From positions 2,234,764 to 2,298,763 of the forward strand of contig JAGGDC010000001.1 in assembly GCA_020809425.1 (NCBI GenBank): a stretch of DNA of 64,000 bases, written 5' to 3'. The notes beneath the pieces were generated by a model. That model saw nothing but the letters and a program-made list of their open reading frames with translations. It was not told where the DNA came from and did not search any database. Origin of the DNA: Candidatus Synoicihabitans palmerolidicus (lineage in GTDB: Bacteria; Verrucomicrobiota; Verrucomicrobiia; Opitutales; Opitutaceae). Shown piece by piece: positions 20,013-30,328 of the stretch (its first letter is position 1; each line of letters opens with the position of its first letter). A program made the position numbers and the translations under genes.

Positions 20013-21644
20013 ATGCGTTCGATTATCCACCTCGCGTCGTTGGTAACGCTCCATCCGGCCACGCGCCTGTCAGTAGCCCTGACCCTTGTCCTGGCCGTCC
20101 TACCGGCCTGTCGCCGCGCGGCACCCCCGCCGAATCCGCCATCGCGGACAACACACTCCTGATCTCCACGGGCTCGGAACCCTCCACCCGCGATCTCCTC
20201 GCAACACCGGCTCCCCCGAAGCTTTCATCATTTCCGCACTTTGGGAACCTCTCGTCTAATGGGACGAAGACGCCATCGACGTCTTCCCCGCTGCAGCCTC
20301 CAGTTGGGACGTCTCTCCCGACGGTCTCACCTACACATTCCATCTGCGACCCGATGCCAAGTGGTCCAATGGTGAGCCCGTAACCGCTGGCCAATGGGCC
20401 CGCTCCTTCCAACGTTGGGTCACCCCTTCCCTGACCGCCGAGCTCGCCAATTTCGCCGACCCCGTGGTGGGCGTCGAGGCCTTCCGTACCGGCCGCTCCG
20501 CCGACCCCTCCTCTCTTGGTTTCCGCGCCCCTGACGATCTTACCTTGGTCATCGAACTCATCGAACCTCATGTGGGCTTCATCAATCGTCTGGCCTCCTA
20601 CCCCTGGCTCCCTGTCCACCTGCCGAGTGTTGAAGCCGCCGGTGGCCTCGACAACCCCATGGCCGACTTCACCAAACCCGGTGTTCTTATTGGCAATGGA
20701 CCCTTTGTTCTCTCCTCCTGGCAACGCGACCAATACGTCGAGGTGACTCGCAACCCTCACTACCATAGCGAAGTTCCCCTACGCGCCATTCGCTTCGTCG
20801 CGATGGACAACTTCGATACCAACGAGCGCGCCTTCCGCTCCGGCCAACTCCACGTCACCAGCGGCGTTCCTTCCGCCAAAATCGCGTCTACCGCGACGCC
20901 CAAGATCCCGCTCTGCGCATGTATCCCCGCGTGGACATCCGTTACCTTAGCATCAACACCACCCGTCCTCCTTTCGACGACGTTTGCGTCCGCCAGACCT
21001 TCGCCCTCGCCCTCAATCGCCGCCAACTCACCGATGTCGTCCTACGCACGGGCGGCACTCCCGCCTACACGGTCATAAAAGCCCTCCCCGGCGGCTACGA
21101 ACCCATCGCCGAAGCTCGCCGTCTCCTGGCCGACGCAGGTTACCCTGATGGCGTCGGATTCCCTCCGGTTGAATACCTCTACAACACGCTCGATCGGAAC
21201 CGCGAGATGGCCGAAGCCCTGCAACAGATATGGCGCACCGCGCTCAACATCAATGTCAGCCTGCGCAACGAAGAATGGAAGGTGTTCTTGGACACGCGGC
21301 AGCACCTCAATTACCAAATCGCTCGCGCCGGTTGGCTGCCCTTTTCCGCCGAACCTCTCGAGCTCTACGAACTGCAAACCGCCGCGTCCGGCTCCAACGA
21401 AACCGGCTGGATCGACCCCGCCTACGAAGAGCACTACGCCACCGCATTGCGCACCATGGACGCCATGGCTCGCCGCCGCCACTACGCTGCCATGGATCAC
21501 ATTCTCCACGATCAAATGCCCGTCATCCCCATCGGCCACTATGCCCGCGCCCGGCTCGTTCACTCCGCCCTCATCGGTTGGCCCGAAAACCACCTCGAAG
21601 GCCTCGTCTGGACGCGCCTCCACTTCTCATCACCCACCCCCTGA
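20013..21644 (+). pseudogene. oppA: Oligopeptide ABC transporter substrate-binding protein, multiply broken
   Basis: A family 5 solute-binding lipoprotein that would deliver peptides to an Opp/Dpp permease. A signal sequence with lipobox-like VLPACRR starts at 20013. Then, over several frames, come NTLLISTGSEPST, GSPEAFIISALWEPLV, the hallmark DGLTYTFHLRPDAKWSNGEP, NGPFVLSSWQRD, FRSGQLHVTSGVP, then RYLSINTTRPPFDDVCVRQT and ARRLLADAGYP. The C-terminus reaches a normal end at 21644. Breaks include frameshifts near 20135 and 20215, an in-frame TAA after LWEPLV (about 20260), and a frameshift near 20885. No permease genes adjoin it. Confidence 0.85.
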
Positions 21645-22106
21645 GGCCCCCTGATCGTCGACCAACCACACCCAACGGCCATCGGATAATTCCCGTAGAT
21701 CTTCGCCTCCCCACCACCCGTCGTCCACCATTTCGTCCAAGAGATTCAACCGTTCGCCCGGCCACCGCGCCGCCGCCCATTGATCACCCGAACACCCTTT
21801 CCCCAAATCTCCCTGCCACTTCCAAGTCCCTGAACTGCCCTCCTCGCTCCGCACCACACCGCCTCCGCCTTGGAATTGTCCCGCCAAGGCACGCAACTCA
21901 TTCGCCATCAGCGCCATTTCCACCTGCGCCCGTGCCCGACTGACCGAAACGGTCGTCACCGACGAAAACACCCCGACGACCACCAGCACAATCAACAGCT
22001 CGACGATGGAAAAACCACCCCTGATCCGCCAGCGCTCCGAGTCCATCTCGATCCCGCGAACGTGGAGGTTTTCACTACGCGAGTGCCTTCGTGCCTTTCG
22101 TCTCAC
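21630..22106 (-). CDS. Prepilin/pseudopilin-like protein (type II secretion or pilus)
   Basis: 158 residues from a GTG at 22104-22106. A basic leader ending RGG precedes FSIVELLIVLVVVGVFSSVT, the class III signal (G before F, Glu at position 5) for a prepilin peptidase. The leader is long (about 30 residues), so an internal ATG at 22044-22046 is an alternative start. The globular part is Trp- and Gly-rich with no recognisable fold. The GTG overlaps the TGA of the upstream small ORF, suggesting translational coupling. Its 3-prime end overlaps oppA convergently by 15 bp. Confidence 0.65.
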   Translation of the reverse strand: MRRKARRHSRSENLHVRGIEMDSERWRIRGGFSIVELLIVLVVVGVFSSVTTVSVSRARAQVEMALMANELRALAGQFQGGGGVVRSEEGSSGTWKWQGDLGKGCSGDQWAAARWPGERLNLLDEMVDDGWWGGEDLRELSDGRWVWLVDDQGASGGG

Positions 22107-22246
22107 TGTCTATTCACCCTCCTACGTTTCGGACCACGCGGCACTCGCGAATACGGCCCCTGACGAGTGTTCCAGACCTCAATGACCATGCCCATCACAA
22201 CCGCCCCCGCGGCACAAAATACATAGACAATTATTTCGTCGATCAT
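22103..22246 (-). CDS. Small membrane protein, 47 residues
   Basis: MIDEIIVYVFCAAGAVVMGM forms one transmembrane helix, followed by a basic C-terminal tail (RVPRGPKRRRVNRQ). It is coupled to the prepilin gene by a GTGA overlap. It is too short to classify; as part of this cluster it could be a membrane anchor for the pilin. Confidence 0.45.
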   Translation of the reverse strand: MIDEIIVYVFCAAGAVVMGMVIEVWNTRQGPYSRVPRGPKRRRVNRQ

Positions 22247-22276
22247 GATGAAACCCTGGTTGTTTCCGACTTCGAT

Positions 22277-22690
22277 CTAGGGATTCGCCCACACGCGAAA
22301 CCATCTTTTGCTCCAGTGCGTCCACTGCTCTTCCTCTCCACCCCATTTTCCGTGTAACGGAAATCCGGATACAATGGCCATGGTTAGGCTCTCCGCCGTC
22401 ATCCACACCGATGCGAGGTTCACCCCTCCCCCCGCATTCCACGCAGGTGGCAACGGAAACACCGTTTCGCAATCCGGCGAAAATACCGCCATCACCTGCG
22501 TCGGCAACACCCCCAGTTGATGGGGAAATGCTATGTTGCAACTCCGGCGATTCGACGCCTCCACCCAGCCCGAGTCATACCGCGCCAACGTCCCTACGCG
22601 TGCTGTCCTCAATTGTCTTCCCGGTTCCTGGGAATCCACGATGGGAGTAGCCGTCGACGCAGAAATAGGAAATGCAAACGCAGTATTCAT
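22277..22690 (-). CDS. Hypothetical protein upstream of prepilin cluster
   Basis: 137 residues beginning MNTAFAFPISASTATPIVDS and ending EEQWTHWSKRWFRVWANP. It has no signal peptide and no motif I know. Gaps to the downstream small membrane ORF and prepilin are short and all three are on the minus strand, so they may be co-transcribed. Upstream (22700-23014) only short frames such as RVWPEILERTWPEGAGYFAL are visible, possibly the end of another gene removed by the IS630 insertion at 23015. Confidence 0.35.
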   Translation of the reverse strand: MNTAFAFPISASTATPIVDSQEPGRQLRTARVGTLARYDSGWVEASNRRSCNIAFPHQLGVLPTQVMAVFSPDCETVFPLPPAWNAGGGVNLASVWMTAESLTMAIVSGFPLHGKWGGEEEQWTHWSKRWFRVWANP

Positions 22691-23016
22691 TGAGTAGGGA
22701 GGATTGGGTTGAACGGGCCGAAATTGCGTCAGTCTTCGCATTCGTTTTCCTTCAAAGCGAAATACCCCGCACCTTCGGGCCACGTCCGCTCCAAAATCTC
22801 AGGCCATACTCTCATTCAGCTACCACCGTGTCCTCCCTGGACTATGCCTGATTTCTCATCACCAAATCGCAACCCGATGTCATCTGTGCACCCATTCGCC
22901 CCTCCCCGTTCCCACATCTAAAGAAAACTCTGGTCACAATGTACTAGTCCACTCCCCTGTTTCGCATCTTCTTCCTCCAATCCATGGATTTACCTTTGCC
23001 GCGACCTAGCAATCTA

Positions 23017-24036
23017 GTGTAGTGGGAGTTAAATTAGCTATACGAAACAAAACAAAAATAGTAGTGTAGGATGGGTGCATGGCCCTCCCTATTAATCCGC
23101 TAATCATTGATGCCGCGCAGCATCAAGAACTTGAACAGATGATCAAACGCCCGACCACGCCGCAACGGAAGGTCAGGCGGGCGCGCATCGTGTTGTTGCG
23201 GGCCGAAGGGAAAAGCCAGGAGCCGGTGGCTGCTCAGATCGGAGTGAATCGTCCGGTGGTGGCGAAGTGGGAAAAGCGCTTTCGTGAGGCAGGGTTGACT
23301 GGATGGGCCGAAGCGAGACGTTCGGGCCGGAAGCCGAGTGTGGATGTGGCGATTCGCGCTCAGATCGTCACTGAGGTCACGCAACCCCCGGCCGGGCGCA
23401 CCCGCTGGTCCTCACGGGCGATGTGCTGTGTTGCGACGAGAAAAGCCAGTGCCAGGCGCTTGAGCGCACCCAGCCGGACCTGCCTTGGGTATCGGGCACA
23501 TCAAAACCACCACCCACGATTACACCCGCCACGGCACGGTCACGCTATTCGCCGCCCTCGGCTATCTGGACGGCAAAATCATGCGACGCACCGCCTCTCG
23601 GCATACCCACCGCGAATGGCTCGGTTTCCTCAAGCACATCGATGCGCAGGCACCCGACGGCTTGGTCCTGCATCTGATCATCGACAACTACGCCACCCAC
23701 AAGCACGCCAAAGTGAAGAGTTGGATAAAGTGGCGCCATCAGCGCCATGCCAAAGCCCATAGCCTCGAGCGCATCGCACTGCACTCCAACATCCTCTTCC
23801 TGGTTGAATCTAGTGGAGCGCTTCTTCCGCGACCTCACCGTCGATTGTATCCGCGATGGCAGCTTCACCAGCGTTCGAGACCTCACCAACGCCATCGAAA
23901 CCTACATGGCCGCACGCTACCTCGAACCCACCTGCTACACTTAGAAGGCCGAAGGCTCCGCCATCCTGGAGAAAATCCAACGCGCCCACACCGCCGCATC
24001 CCTTCATTCAGTATAGTTCATTAACTCTCAGCACAC
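23017..24036 (+). mobile_element. IS630 family element, internally damaged
   Basis: The left end GTGTAGTGGGAGTTAAATTA and the inward-read right end GTGTGCTGAGAGTTAATGAA are imperfect inverted repeats, flanked on both sides by TA (23015-23016, 24037-24038), the IS630 target. The 1020-bp length and disrupted transposase show internal loss. The same left end is present as a remnant at 18482-18563. Confidence 0.8.
23079..23940 (+). pseudogene. IS630 transposase, deleted and frameshifted
   Basis: The N-terminal HTH part is intact (RPTTPQRKVRRARIVLLRAE, VAAQIGVNRPVVAKWEKRF). The frame is lost after PPAGRTRWSSRAM, where the segment that should link to the catalytic core is missing. Then VLCCDEKSQCQALERTQP holds the first catalytic Asp in a second frame, TRHGTVTLFAALGYLDGKI and LIIDNYATHKH (second Asp) lie in a third, and SSWLNLVERFFRDLT (Glu) in a fourth. 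Not functional. Confidence 0.8.
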
Positions 24037-24065
24037 TAGGTCTCCTCTCCCTTTCCCTCCTGTTC

Positions 24066-25295
24066 ATGCCAGCACTTAGGCCCCTGCACGTCGCCATCAA
24101 TGCACGCGCGATGTGTTTTTCCCCTCATGGGTCTGGCAAATACGTAGAGCGAATAACTGAAATTCTCGCCGCGGAAGGAGTCCGGGTTACGCTGCTCGCA
24201 CCAAGCAGTCTTGACCAACACTACGACATTCCCCAGGGCATGCAGGTCATCGTGCATCCGTCCCGCAGTTTGCTTGCATGGGAGGAGCAACTACTCCCTC
24301 CACTACTCAACACGCACAAACCCGATATCTACTTCGCGGCGACCGGACGTGGCATTCCGCGAGTTCGCCGCAAGCATACCTTGTACATACTGGGAATGCT
24401 GGACGTAATTCCTTGGCGATTCCCATTCCTCACTTTTGGGGAGCCTCCGCGTTTTTGGACCCTTCGCCACGAGGCGTTCCCTCAACTAATTTCGTGGGCC
24501 CGTGCCCACCATATTTGGACGATCTCACGACCGAGTCGAAAAGACATCCTGGCATTCACTCCCAGCAAGTCTGTCACGGGCATTCCTTACCCCATGACGG
24601 GCACACCTATCGCTCCTTGCACCAATCCGCGACAGCAGTTCGTTTATGTGGGAGGCTAGCATCATCGCAAACGGACCCACAACCTGTTATTGGCATTCGT
24701 GATGGTGCGAAAAACCCACCCTGACCACCGCCTCACCCTGACCACCGCCTCACCCTGACCACCGCCTCATCCTGACCACCGCCTCATCCTGACCACCGCC
24801 TCATCCTGACCACCGCCTCATCCTGACCACCGCCTCATCCTGATCGGCGGCAGATACGACCGCGAACAACGACTAGCCGACAAACTTGGGATCTCGGAAT
24901 CGGTCCTGATTACGGGCCACGTTTCGGACGCCGAACGTAACCGACTCATGAACGAGTCCATCGCATTCGTCTACCCGTCGCGCTACGAGGGTTGGGGTCT
25001 GGGCATTGGCGAAGCGCTCATCGCGGGCACCCCGGTGATCGCAGGCATCGGCGGCGCTCAAGCCGAAGTAGGTGGCAACGCCATGCTGACCATAGCTCCG
25101 GATTCCCCCGCCGACATCGCTCGTGCTAGGTCCCAAGTTCTCGACCCGAAAACTCGTGCGCGTTTGCTCACTGGTAGCAAAAACGAAGTCCCTCGCTTGC
25201 TCGATTTGGGTATCGCCAAACGGGTAATGAGTCACATGACGGCCTTGGATCACCACCGGTCATCCGAGATTCGCCGCAACTGCGTCGTCATCTAG
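24066..25295 (+). pseudogene. GT4 glycosyltransferase disrupted by nonsense and a tandem array
   Basis: The N-terminal GT-B half runs from MPALRPLHVAINARAMCFSP through GSGKYVERI to RQQFVYVGG. An in-frame TAG at 24657-24659 interrupts it. The same frame then continues HHRKRTHNLLLAFVMVRKTH into a 7 x 17 bp array (24720-24838), which brings in TGA stops. Beyond it LIGGRYDREQRLADKLG and the GT4 sugar-nucleotide motif VYPSRYEGWGLGIGEALIAG are in the original frame to a stop at 25295. The six extra units add 102 bp, so the frame is unchanged in net. Likely role: surface glycan assembly, next to a second GT and a sulfotransferase remnant. The start is 28 bp from the IS630 end. Confidence 0.8.
24720..24838. 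repeat. Tandem array, 7 copies of a 17-bp unit
   Basis: Seven head-to-tail copies of CCTGACCACCGCCTCAT, the first two ending in C instead of T, followed by CCTGATCGG, which begins like an eighth unit. The unit encodes PDHRL in the ancestral gene frame. A single ancestral unit would give a continuous GT4 protein. Confidence 0.95.
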
Positions 25296-25404
25296 TCGCC
25301 TCCGTCACCAGGCCGCCTTGACCGTTCATTGAGCCCCAGACTTGCGGTCTCCTCCGACACGACTCATCAACGTTGCAACTACCAGACCCACCGCTTTCCC
25401 TCCC

Positions 25405-26702
25405 GTGAATCGCCAACACCCGCGAACTAATCGCCGCGTCCTCGTCGTGGAGGAAAATCTCGGAGCATCGACGGGGCATTTTCTGAACGCTATTTCCGGA
25501 CTAGTCGGAGAATTTCCAAACCAGGGTTGCTTCGTCACCGTGGTCGCTAATCGGCTCTGGAAGGGCACCATCGCTAGGGCGGAAGTTTTGCCATTCCTGC
25601 CGGAATCCTTCCCCGATCGATTTCCACGTGCTCATAGCGGCGTGACCCGGCTTCGCGCAGCCGCAATCCACAACCTCGTCCTCACGGAACGACTATTTCG
25701 CCTCCTTTGGCGTCAACCACCGCGCGATCTGGTTATCGCCACCAACATCAACATCTTTCACGCCGTGGGTTGGTATACGATCTGGCTCATGTTCGGCGGC
25801 TGGAACATACGAAGGCTTGTGCTCAATTTTGGCGGTCCTACGTGGATTGAAAATCATGATGCAGAGGGACAGGTCATCCACCACCACGCCGCTCGCTGGG
25901 TGACTTGGATTTACAAGCGCTTCCGCCGCGGCGTGCGATCAGGCCGCATCCTCGCCACGGCCGAATCAGATCACGATGCTCAAATCTACACTCGCTTGAC
26001 CGGATTCCCCTTCACCGGGGTTCTCGCGCCTCGCGACTCAACCATAACCTCTGCGGCACTGGCTGAAAAAGCGAAACCACGCTCCCCGCACTCGCCCTTC
26101 GTATTCTCGTGGATTGGTCGCAATTCGGCCGAAAAGGGATTCGGCTGGTTCATTGATGCACTCGCCTCTTCTTGCAACGCTACCCCGACGATCACTGCCG
26201 CGTGCGCATTCCGTGGGTAAACGCACCTGATGGCTCGACTGTATCATTCTCTGAAGTGCAAACCCTCGCAGCCACCGATTCTCGGGTGGACTGGATCCTC
26301 GAATCTCCCGAGGTGGGAGCGAAAGACTACGGGCGAGTTTTAGGCACTATTGATTGCCTTGTCTTTCCCTATGTCCGATCGAGATACATCGGCCGCAACT
26401 CGAGTTTAGCTCTCGATGCCGCGGCCACTAAAACCCTCCTCATCGTCACGGACAGGACCTGGATGCCCGAATTCATCACTCGCTACGCCGCCGGGATGGT
26501 TTGTGCAGATCAAGACGCCTCTTCGCTCGCTGCAGCGATGCATGAAATAGTCGTGCACCAAAACGATTTCCGCCGCGACGCCGAAGTAAAACCCCAGCTC
26601 GCGAGCCGGGATTTCCGCTGGGACCGAATAATCGAATTCTATTGGACAGGCATTCCGCACCAGACGGACCCTCAAACCGAATCAACTCCTACCTCGAGCT
26701 AA
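25405..26702 (+). pseudogene. GT4-like glycosyltransferase, frameshifted
   Basis: The likely start is GTG 25405 (VNRQHPRTNRRVLVVEENLG), though an in-frame ATG at 25342 exists. The first 270 residues include GASTGHFLNAISGLVG, LVIATNINIFHAVGW and SPFVFSWIGRNSAEKG, the usual start of the GT-B C-terminal domain. A frameshift between about 26165 and 26215 moves reading to CRVRIPWVNAPDG, VFPYVRSRYIGRNSSLALDA (acceptor-like ExxG region is weak) and a normal end at 26702. The 3-prime end overlaps the convergent ygiQ by 21 bp. Probably a surface glycan gene with its GT4 neighbour. Confidence 0.65.
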
Positions 26703-28792
26703 CGTTTTTTTAAGAACTTTTCGAAAGCGTTGTGCTTCGGGGGACGAGGTCACGGCCTGGGTCGGCGATTTCTCTCTGTTCTTTGCGCCACTCGACTTTT
26801 CCTTTTCCCCGCGCTTGGCGTCAACCGGACGCTTGGCCCCCTTGGTGGCCGCAGTGAGCCGCTGACCGGGTTGGATCGGAATCTTCATACCGCAGGGCGT
26901 GATGTGAGGGGGGGGAGGAGTGACGTCTTCGGTTTTGCGTTTATCGTCCAGCAGTCGTTTTGCGATGCCTCCTAAACCGAGTCGGTTCATCGATGCCCGC
27001 AGCGCCTTCTTCATCTCCGGCTTATACCAGAAAAAGAAACTGCGTTGCTCTTGCTTCTCCTCCGGCGAACGCGCCACACACACATTCGCACCGTCATAGG
27101 GATGCACGCCCGTGGCGTAGATCTCCGTCGCCACCGTCATCGGCGTCAGTGTAAAATCCTGCACTTGCTCCAGTTATCGAAACCCGAGGTCCTTCGTCTT
27201 TAACGCCAGCTCGGCCATATCCTCCGGCCGCGAGCCGGGATGCGCACTGATGAAATACGGGATCACCGGCATCTTTTTACGCCCGGCCTTTTCCGACGCC
27301 GCCTCAAACTTCTTCTTAAATTTGTAGAAGAGATCAAACGTCGGTTTGCGCATCACCCGCAACACGTGGTCGCTCGTATGCTCCGGCGCCACCTTGATCC
27401 GCCCCGGCACGTGGTGTGCCGCCAGTTCATCAATGTATTTTTCATGACTGGCTTTCGCTTCCGGCGTCGCGCCTTTCTCATGCAAAAACAGATCGTAACG
27501 AATGCCGCTCGCGACATAGGCGTGGTTGACCCCTTCCGTCTCCCGCACCGACTTGTAGATGTCGAGCAAGTCCGTGTGGTCTGTATCCAAATTTCGTCAT
27601 ACATCCGGCCAGATGCAGCTCGGACGCACGCACTCGTCGCAAATCCATTGCTGCTTGCCCTTCATCTTGTACATGTTGCCCAATGGTCCGCCCAAATCAC
27701 TGATCGTGCCGCGGAAGTCGGGCATCTGCTTGATCGACTCCACTTCCCGCAATATCGAGGTCTTCGACCGGCTCGCCACAAACTTGCCTTGGTGGGCCGA
27801 GATCGTGCAAAAACTGCACCCCCCCAAACACCCGCGATGCATGTTGATCGAGTGCTTGATCATCTCATACGCCGGGATCGGTCCGCGCTTGCGATACTTC
27901 GGATGCGGCAGCCGCGTATACGGGAGATCAAACGCCGAATCGATTTCCTTCTCCGTCATCGTGGGAAACGGCGGATTCACCACCAGCAACCGCTCGCCCG
28001 TCTGCTGAAACAACCGCCGTGCCTTCACCCGGTTCGACTCGATCTCGATGTCCTTGAAATTCTTGGCGTAATGCGTCCGATCACCCAGACAGTGCTCGTG
28101 GCTGTAGAGCGTGAAATCGTCCCAGCGCTTGTTCTTCGGTGCGGGCTCCCCTTCTGGTAACAATACCGCCGTCTGCGGAATCGTCGTGAGGGACGAAAAC
28201 GGCACCCCGCGTTTCAACAACCGTACAGTCTCCTTCAACGGCAACTCCCCCATGCCGTAGATCAACAGGTCCGCTCCACTCTCTGCCAGGATCGAAGGTT
28301 TCAACGTATCCGACCAATAGTCAAAATGCGTCACCCGCCTCAAACTGGCCTCGATGCCACCGATCATCACCGGCACATCCGGATACAATTGCTTCAGAAT
28401 CTTCGAATACACCGTGGTGGCGTAATCCGGCCGAAACCCATGCTCCCCACCGGGCGTATACGCATCCTCACTACGCAACTTCTTCGCCGCCGTGTAGCGG
28501 TTGACCATCGAATCCATACACCCCGCCGTAACTCCAAAAAACATCCGTGGCGCCCCAAGTTTCTTAAAATCGCGCAGGTCATCCCGCCAATTTGGCTGCG
28601 CGATGATGGCCACCCGCAAACCTTCCGCCTCCAACATCCGTCCCACCGCCGCCGTACCAAACGCCGGATGATCCACATAGGCGTCCCCGGAGATTAATGA
28701 TCACGTCCAGATAGTCCCAGCCCCGCGCCTCCACCTCGTCCTTGGTCGTTGGCAACCAACGCACCGGATCCCATACGGGTTCGCGCGAATAG
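26682..28792 (-). pseudogene. ygiQ: YgiQ family radical SAM protein, three breaks plus IS truncation
   Basis: YgiQ is a large radical SAM protein of unknown substrate (DUF3362 C-terminus). RWLPTTKDEVEARGWDYLDV begins near 28761; its frame is open into the IS3 end at 28793, so the start is lost. One extra base near 28695 shifts to SGDAYVDHPAFGTAAVGRML. HRGCLGGCSFCTISAHQGK contains the CxxxCxxC iron-sulfur motif, adapted as CLGGCSFC. In-frame stops follow: TGA where CPNLDTDHT is expected (about 27597) and TAA before LEQVQDFTLTP (about 27174). The C-terminal KALRASMNRLGL and the Lys/Arg-rich tail end at 26682. All parts are recognisable, so inactivation looks recent. Confidence 0.9.
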
Positions 28793-30057
28793 TGAGGTGG
28801 ACCCCGTCGGTTGGACAGGTCGGGCGAATTTATAGTTATGATTTCTGGTTTTTCTGACCAAGAATAAAAGATAATGGAGGGGAGCAGGGGAGGAAGCGCG
28901 GGCTTCCTCCCCGCGCGGATAGCCGCCGTCAGGCGGCGGCTTGGTCGAGTTGTGCGTGATAGACCTCGGATGGTGTTTGGCGGCCGTGGGCGGAGTGCGG
29001 TCGTCGGTCGTTGTAGAACAGCAAGTAGGTCTTCCAGTTGGCATGGGCCTCGACCATCGTCTCATAGCGTTTCAGATAGACTTCCTCGTATTTGACGCTG
29101 CGCCACAGGCGTTCGACCAAGACATTGTCCAAGCACCGTCCTTTGCCGTCCATCGACAGTCGCACGTCGGCGGCCAACAATGGCTGGGTGAACTCGGCGC
29201 TGGTAAACTAACTGGCAGCCTTGGTCGGTGTGGAAGATCTCCGGCTTGCCGTAAATCGCCATCGCGCGCTGCACCGCTCGCACGCAAAACGACGCATCGA
29301 GCGTGTTGGACAGTTCCCATGCGAACACCATCCGCGAGTGCCAGTCGATCACCGCACACCGGGATGTAGGTGATATCTGTTGCCCACACTTGATTCGACC
29401 TTTCAACCTTCAGCGTTCGCAGCAGATACGGGTAGATCTGATGAGAGGCCGCTTTCTTCGACAGACTCGGTTTTTGATAGATCGCCGTGAGTCCCATTAA
29501 TCCCATTAATCGCATCAATCGTCGCACCCGTTTACGGTTCACCACGTGTCCTTCGCGTTGCAACCAACGGGTCATTTGGCGGCTACCAAAGAACGGTGAC
29601 GCGAGGTAGATCTCGTCGATCTGTTTCATCAACGCCAGGTCCGCTTCCTTCGGTGGCTTCGGGTGGTGGTAGTAGGTTGAGCGTGGCAGCTCCAACAGTT
29701 CGCACTGCCGGGCCACACTCAGCTTCGGATGCTCGGTTTCGATCATGCTGCGGCGCTCTTTACTCTCCAAATGGGCCAACTTTTTTTGCGATTCCGCTCG
29801 ATCTCGTCGCGCACCTGCGCCGAGGGCTTCGCGAAGACCTCCGGCAACCGCTCGGACACCTCCTTCTTCCACTGACTCACTTGCACCGGATGCACCTCGT
29901 GACGCTGAGCGATTACGTGGATCGGCTCGATTTCCTTGAGGGCTTCGAGCCCTACTTTCGCTTTGAACTCGGCACTGAAGGCACGTCGTTTCTTCGACAT
30001 ATTGGACTCCTTTGGGATTTAATCATCCCTCCTGTCCAACTTCATGGGTCCACCTCA
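28793..30057 (-). mobile_element. IS3 family element, copy 2, degraded
   Basis: It has the same terminal repeats as copy 1 (TGAGGTGGACCCCGTCGGTT at the left, TGAGGTGGACCCATGAAGTT read inward from the right). It is 1265 bp instead of 1331. Flanking triplets TAG and TGT do not match, so no target duplication remains. Relative to copy 1 it has a 57-bp deletion between TTTG repeats near 29785, a 23-bp deletion between CACCGCACAC repeats near 29355, a 9-bp duplication of CCCATTAAT near 29495 and a 4-bp duplication of AACT near 29210. Confidence 0.9.
28929..30000 (-). pseudogene. IS3 OrfAB, copy 2, inactivated
   Basis: OrfA starts at 30000 (MSKKRRAFSAEFKAKVGLEA) but has lost 19 residues of its coiled coil. 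OrfB keeps the HTH region and VWATDITYI, but the 23-bp deletion and 4-bp duplication shift the frame twice within the catalytic core. The C-terminal LVERLWRSVKYEEVYLK is still readable in a separate frame. It cannot transpose by itself, but copy 1 could act on its ends. Confidence 0.85.
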
Positions 30058-30328
30058 TGTTGCTGTGGTCCAGCGACTGCGTTCATAACCAAAGATACCA
30101 GACGCCGGCGGAGGGTACGGTTAGCTCAAACTCGGCCCGACCGGCATCTGGCGCGGCGTCCCTCCAACGCAGTCCACGACCACCGGAGGCGTTCGGCCGA
30201 TCAATCACCTCTGCGGAGGTGAGGCGCGTGGCGTCTTCGGCCTCGCATGAAAGGAGCGTCAAATCCTGGCCACAGAGAATTCCGGTGCCCAGGAACAAGA
30301 AGAGGTAAAGTCCGTGACATTTAGACAT
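30058..30328 (-). pseudogene. N-terminal fragment of a secreted protein
   Basis: A Lys- and His-containing N-terminus and a hydrophobic segment (GLYLFLFLGTGILCG) form a signal peptide, followed by LLSCEAEDATRL and FELTVPSAGVWYLW, which resembles the beta-sandwich start of carbohydrate-active secreted proteins. The frame is lost at 30083 and the sequence then meets the IS3 end at 30057. The rest of the gene is absent, because the other side of the IS carries ygiQ. Confidence 0.5.

Noticed and set aside
24657..24659. Stop codon reassignment or pyrrolysine/selenocysteine readthrough
   Set aside because: TAG, TGA and TAA all occur in broken genes at unrelated residues, and the same genes also contain frameshifts.
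24720..24838. CRISPR array
   Set aside because: Units are contiguous 17-mers with no spacers, and the unit is part of a coding sequence.
26601..26702. Overlap of the GT4 gene and ygiQ as a special antisense arrangement
   Set aside because: A 21-bp convergent overlap of two gene ends is common and here both genes are pseudogenes.
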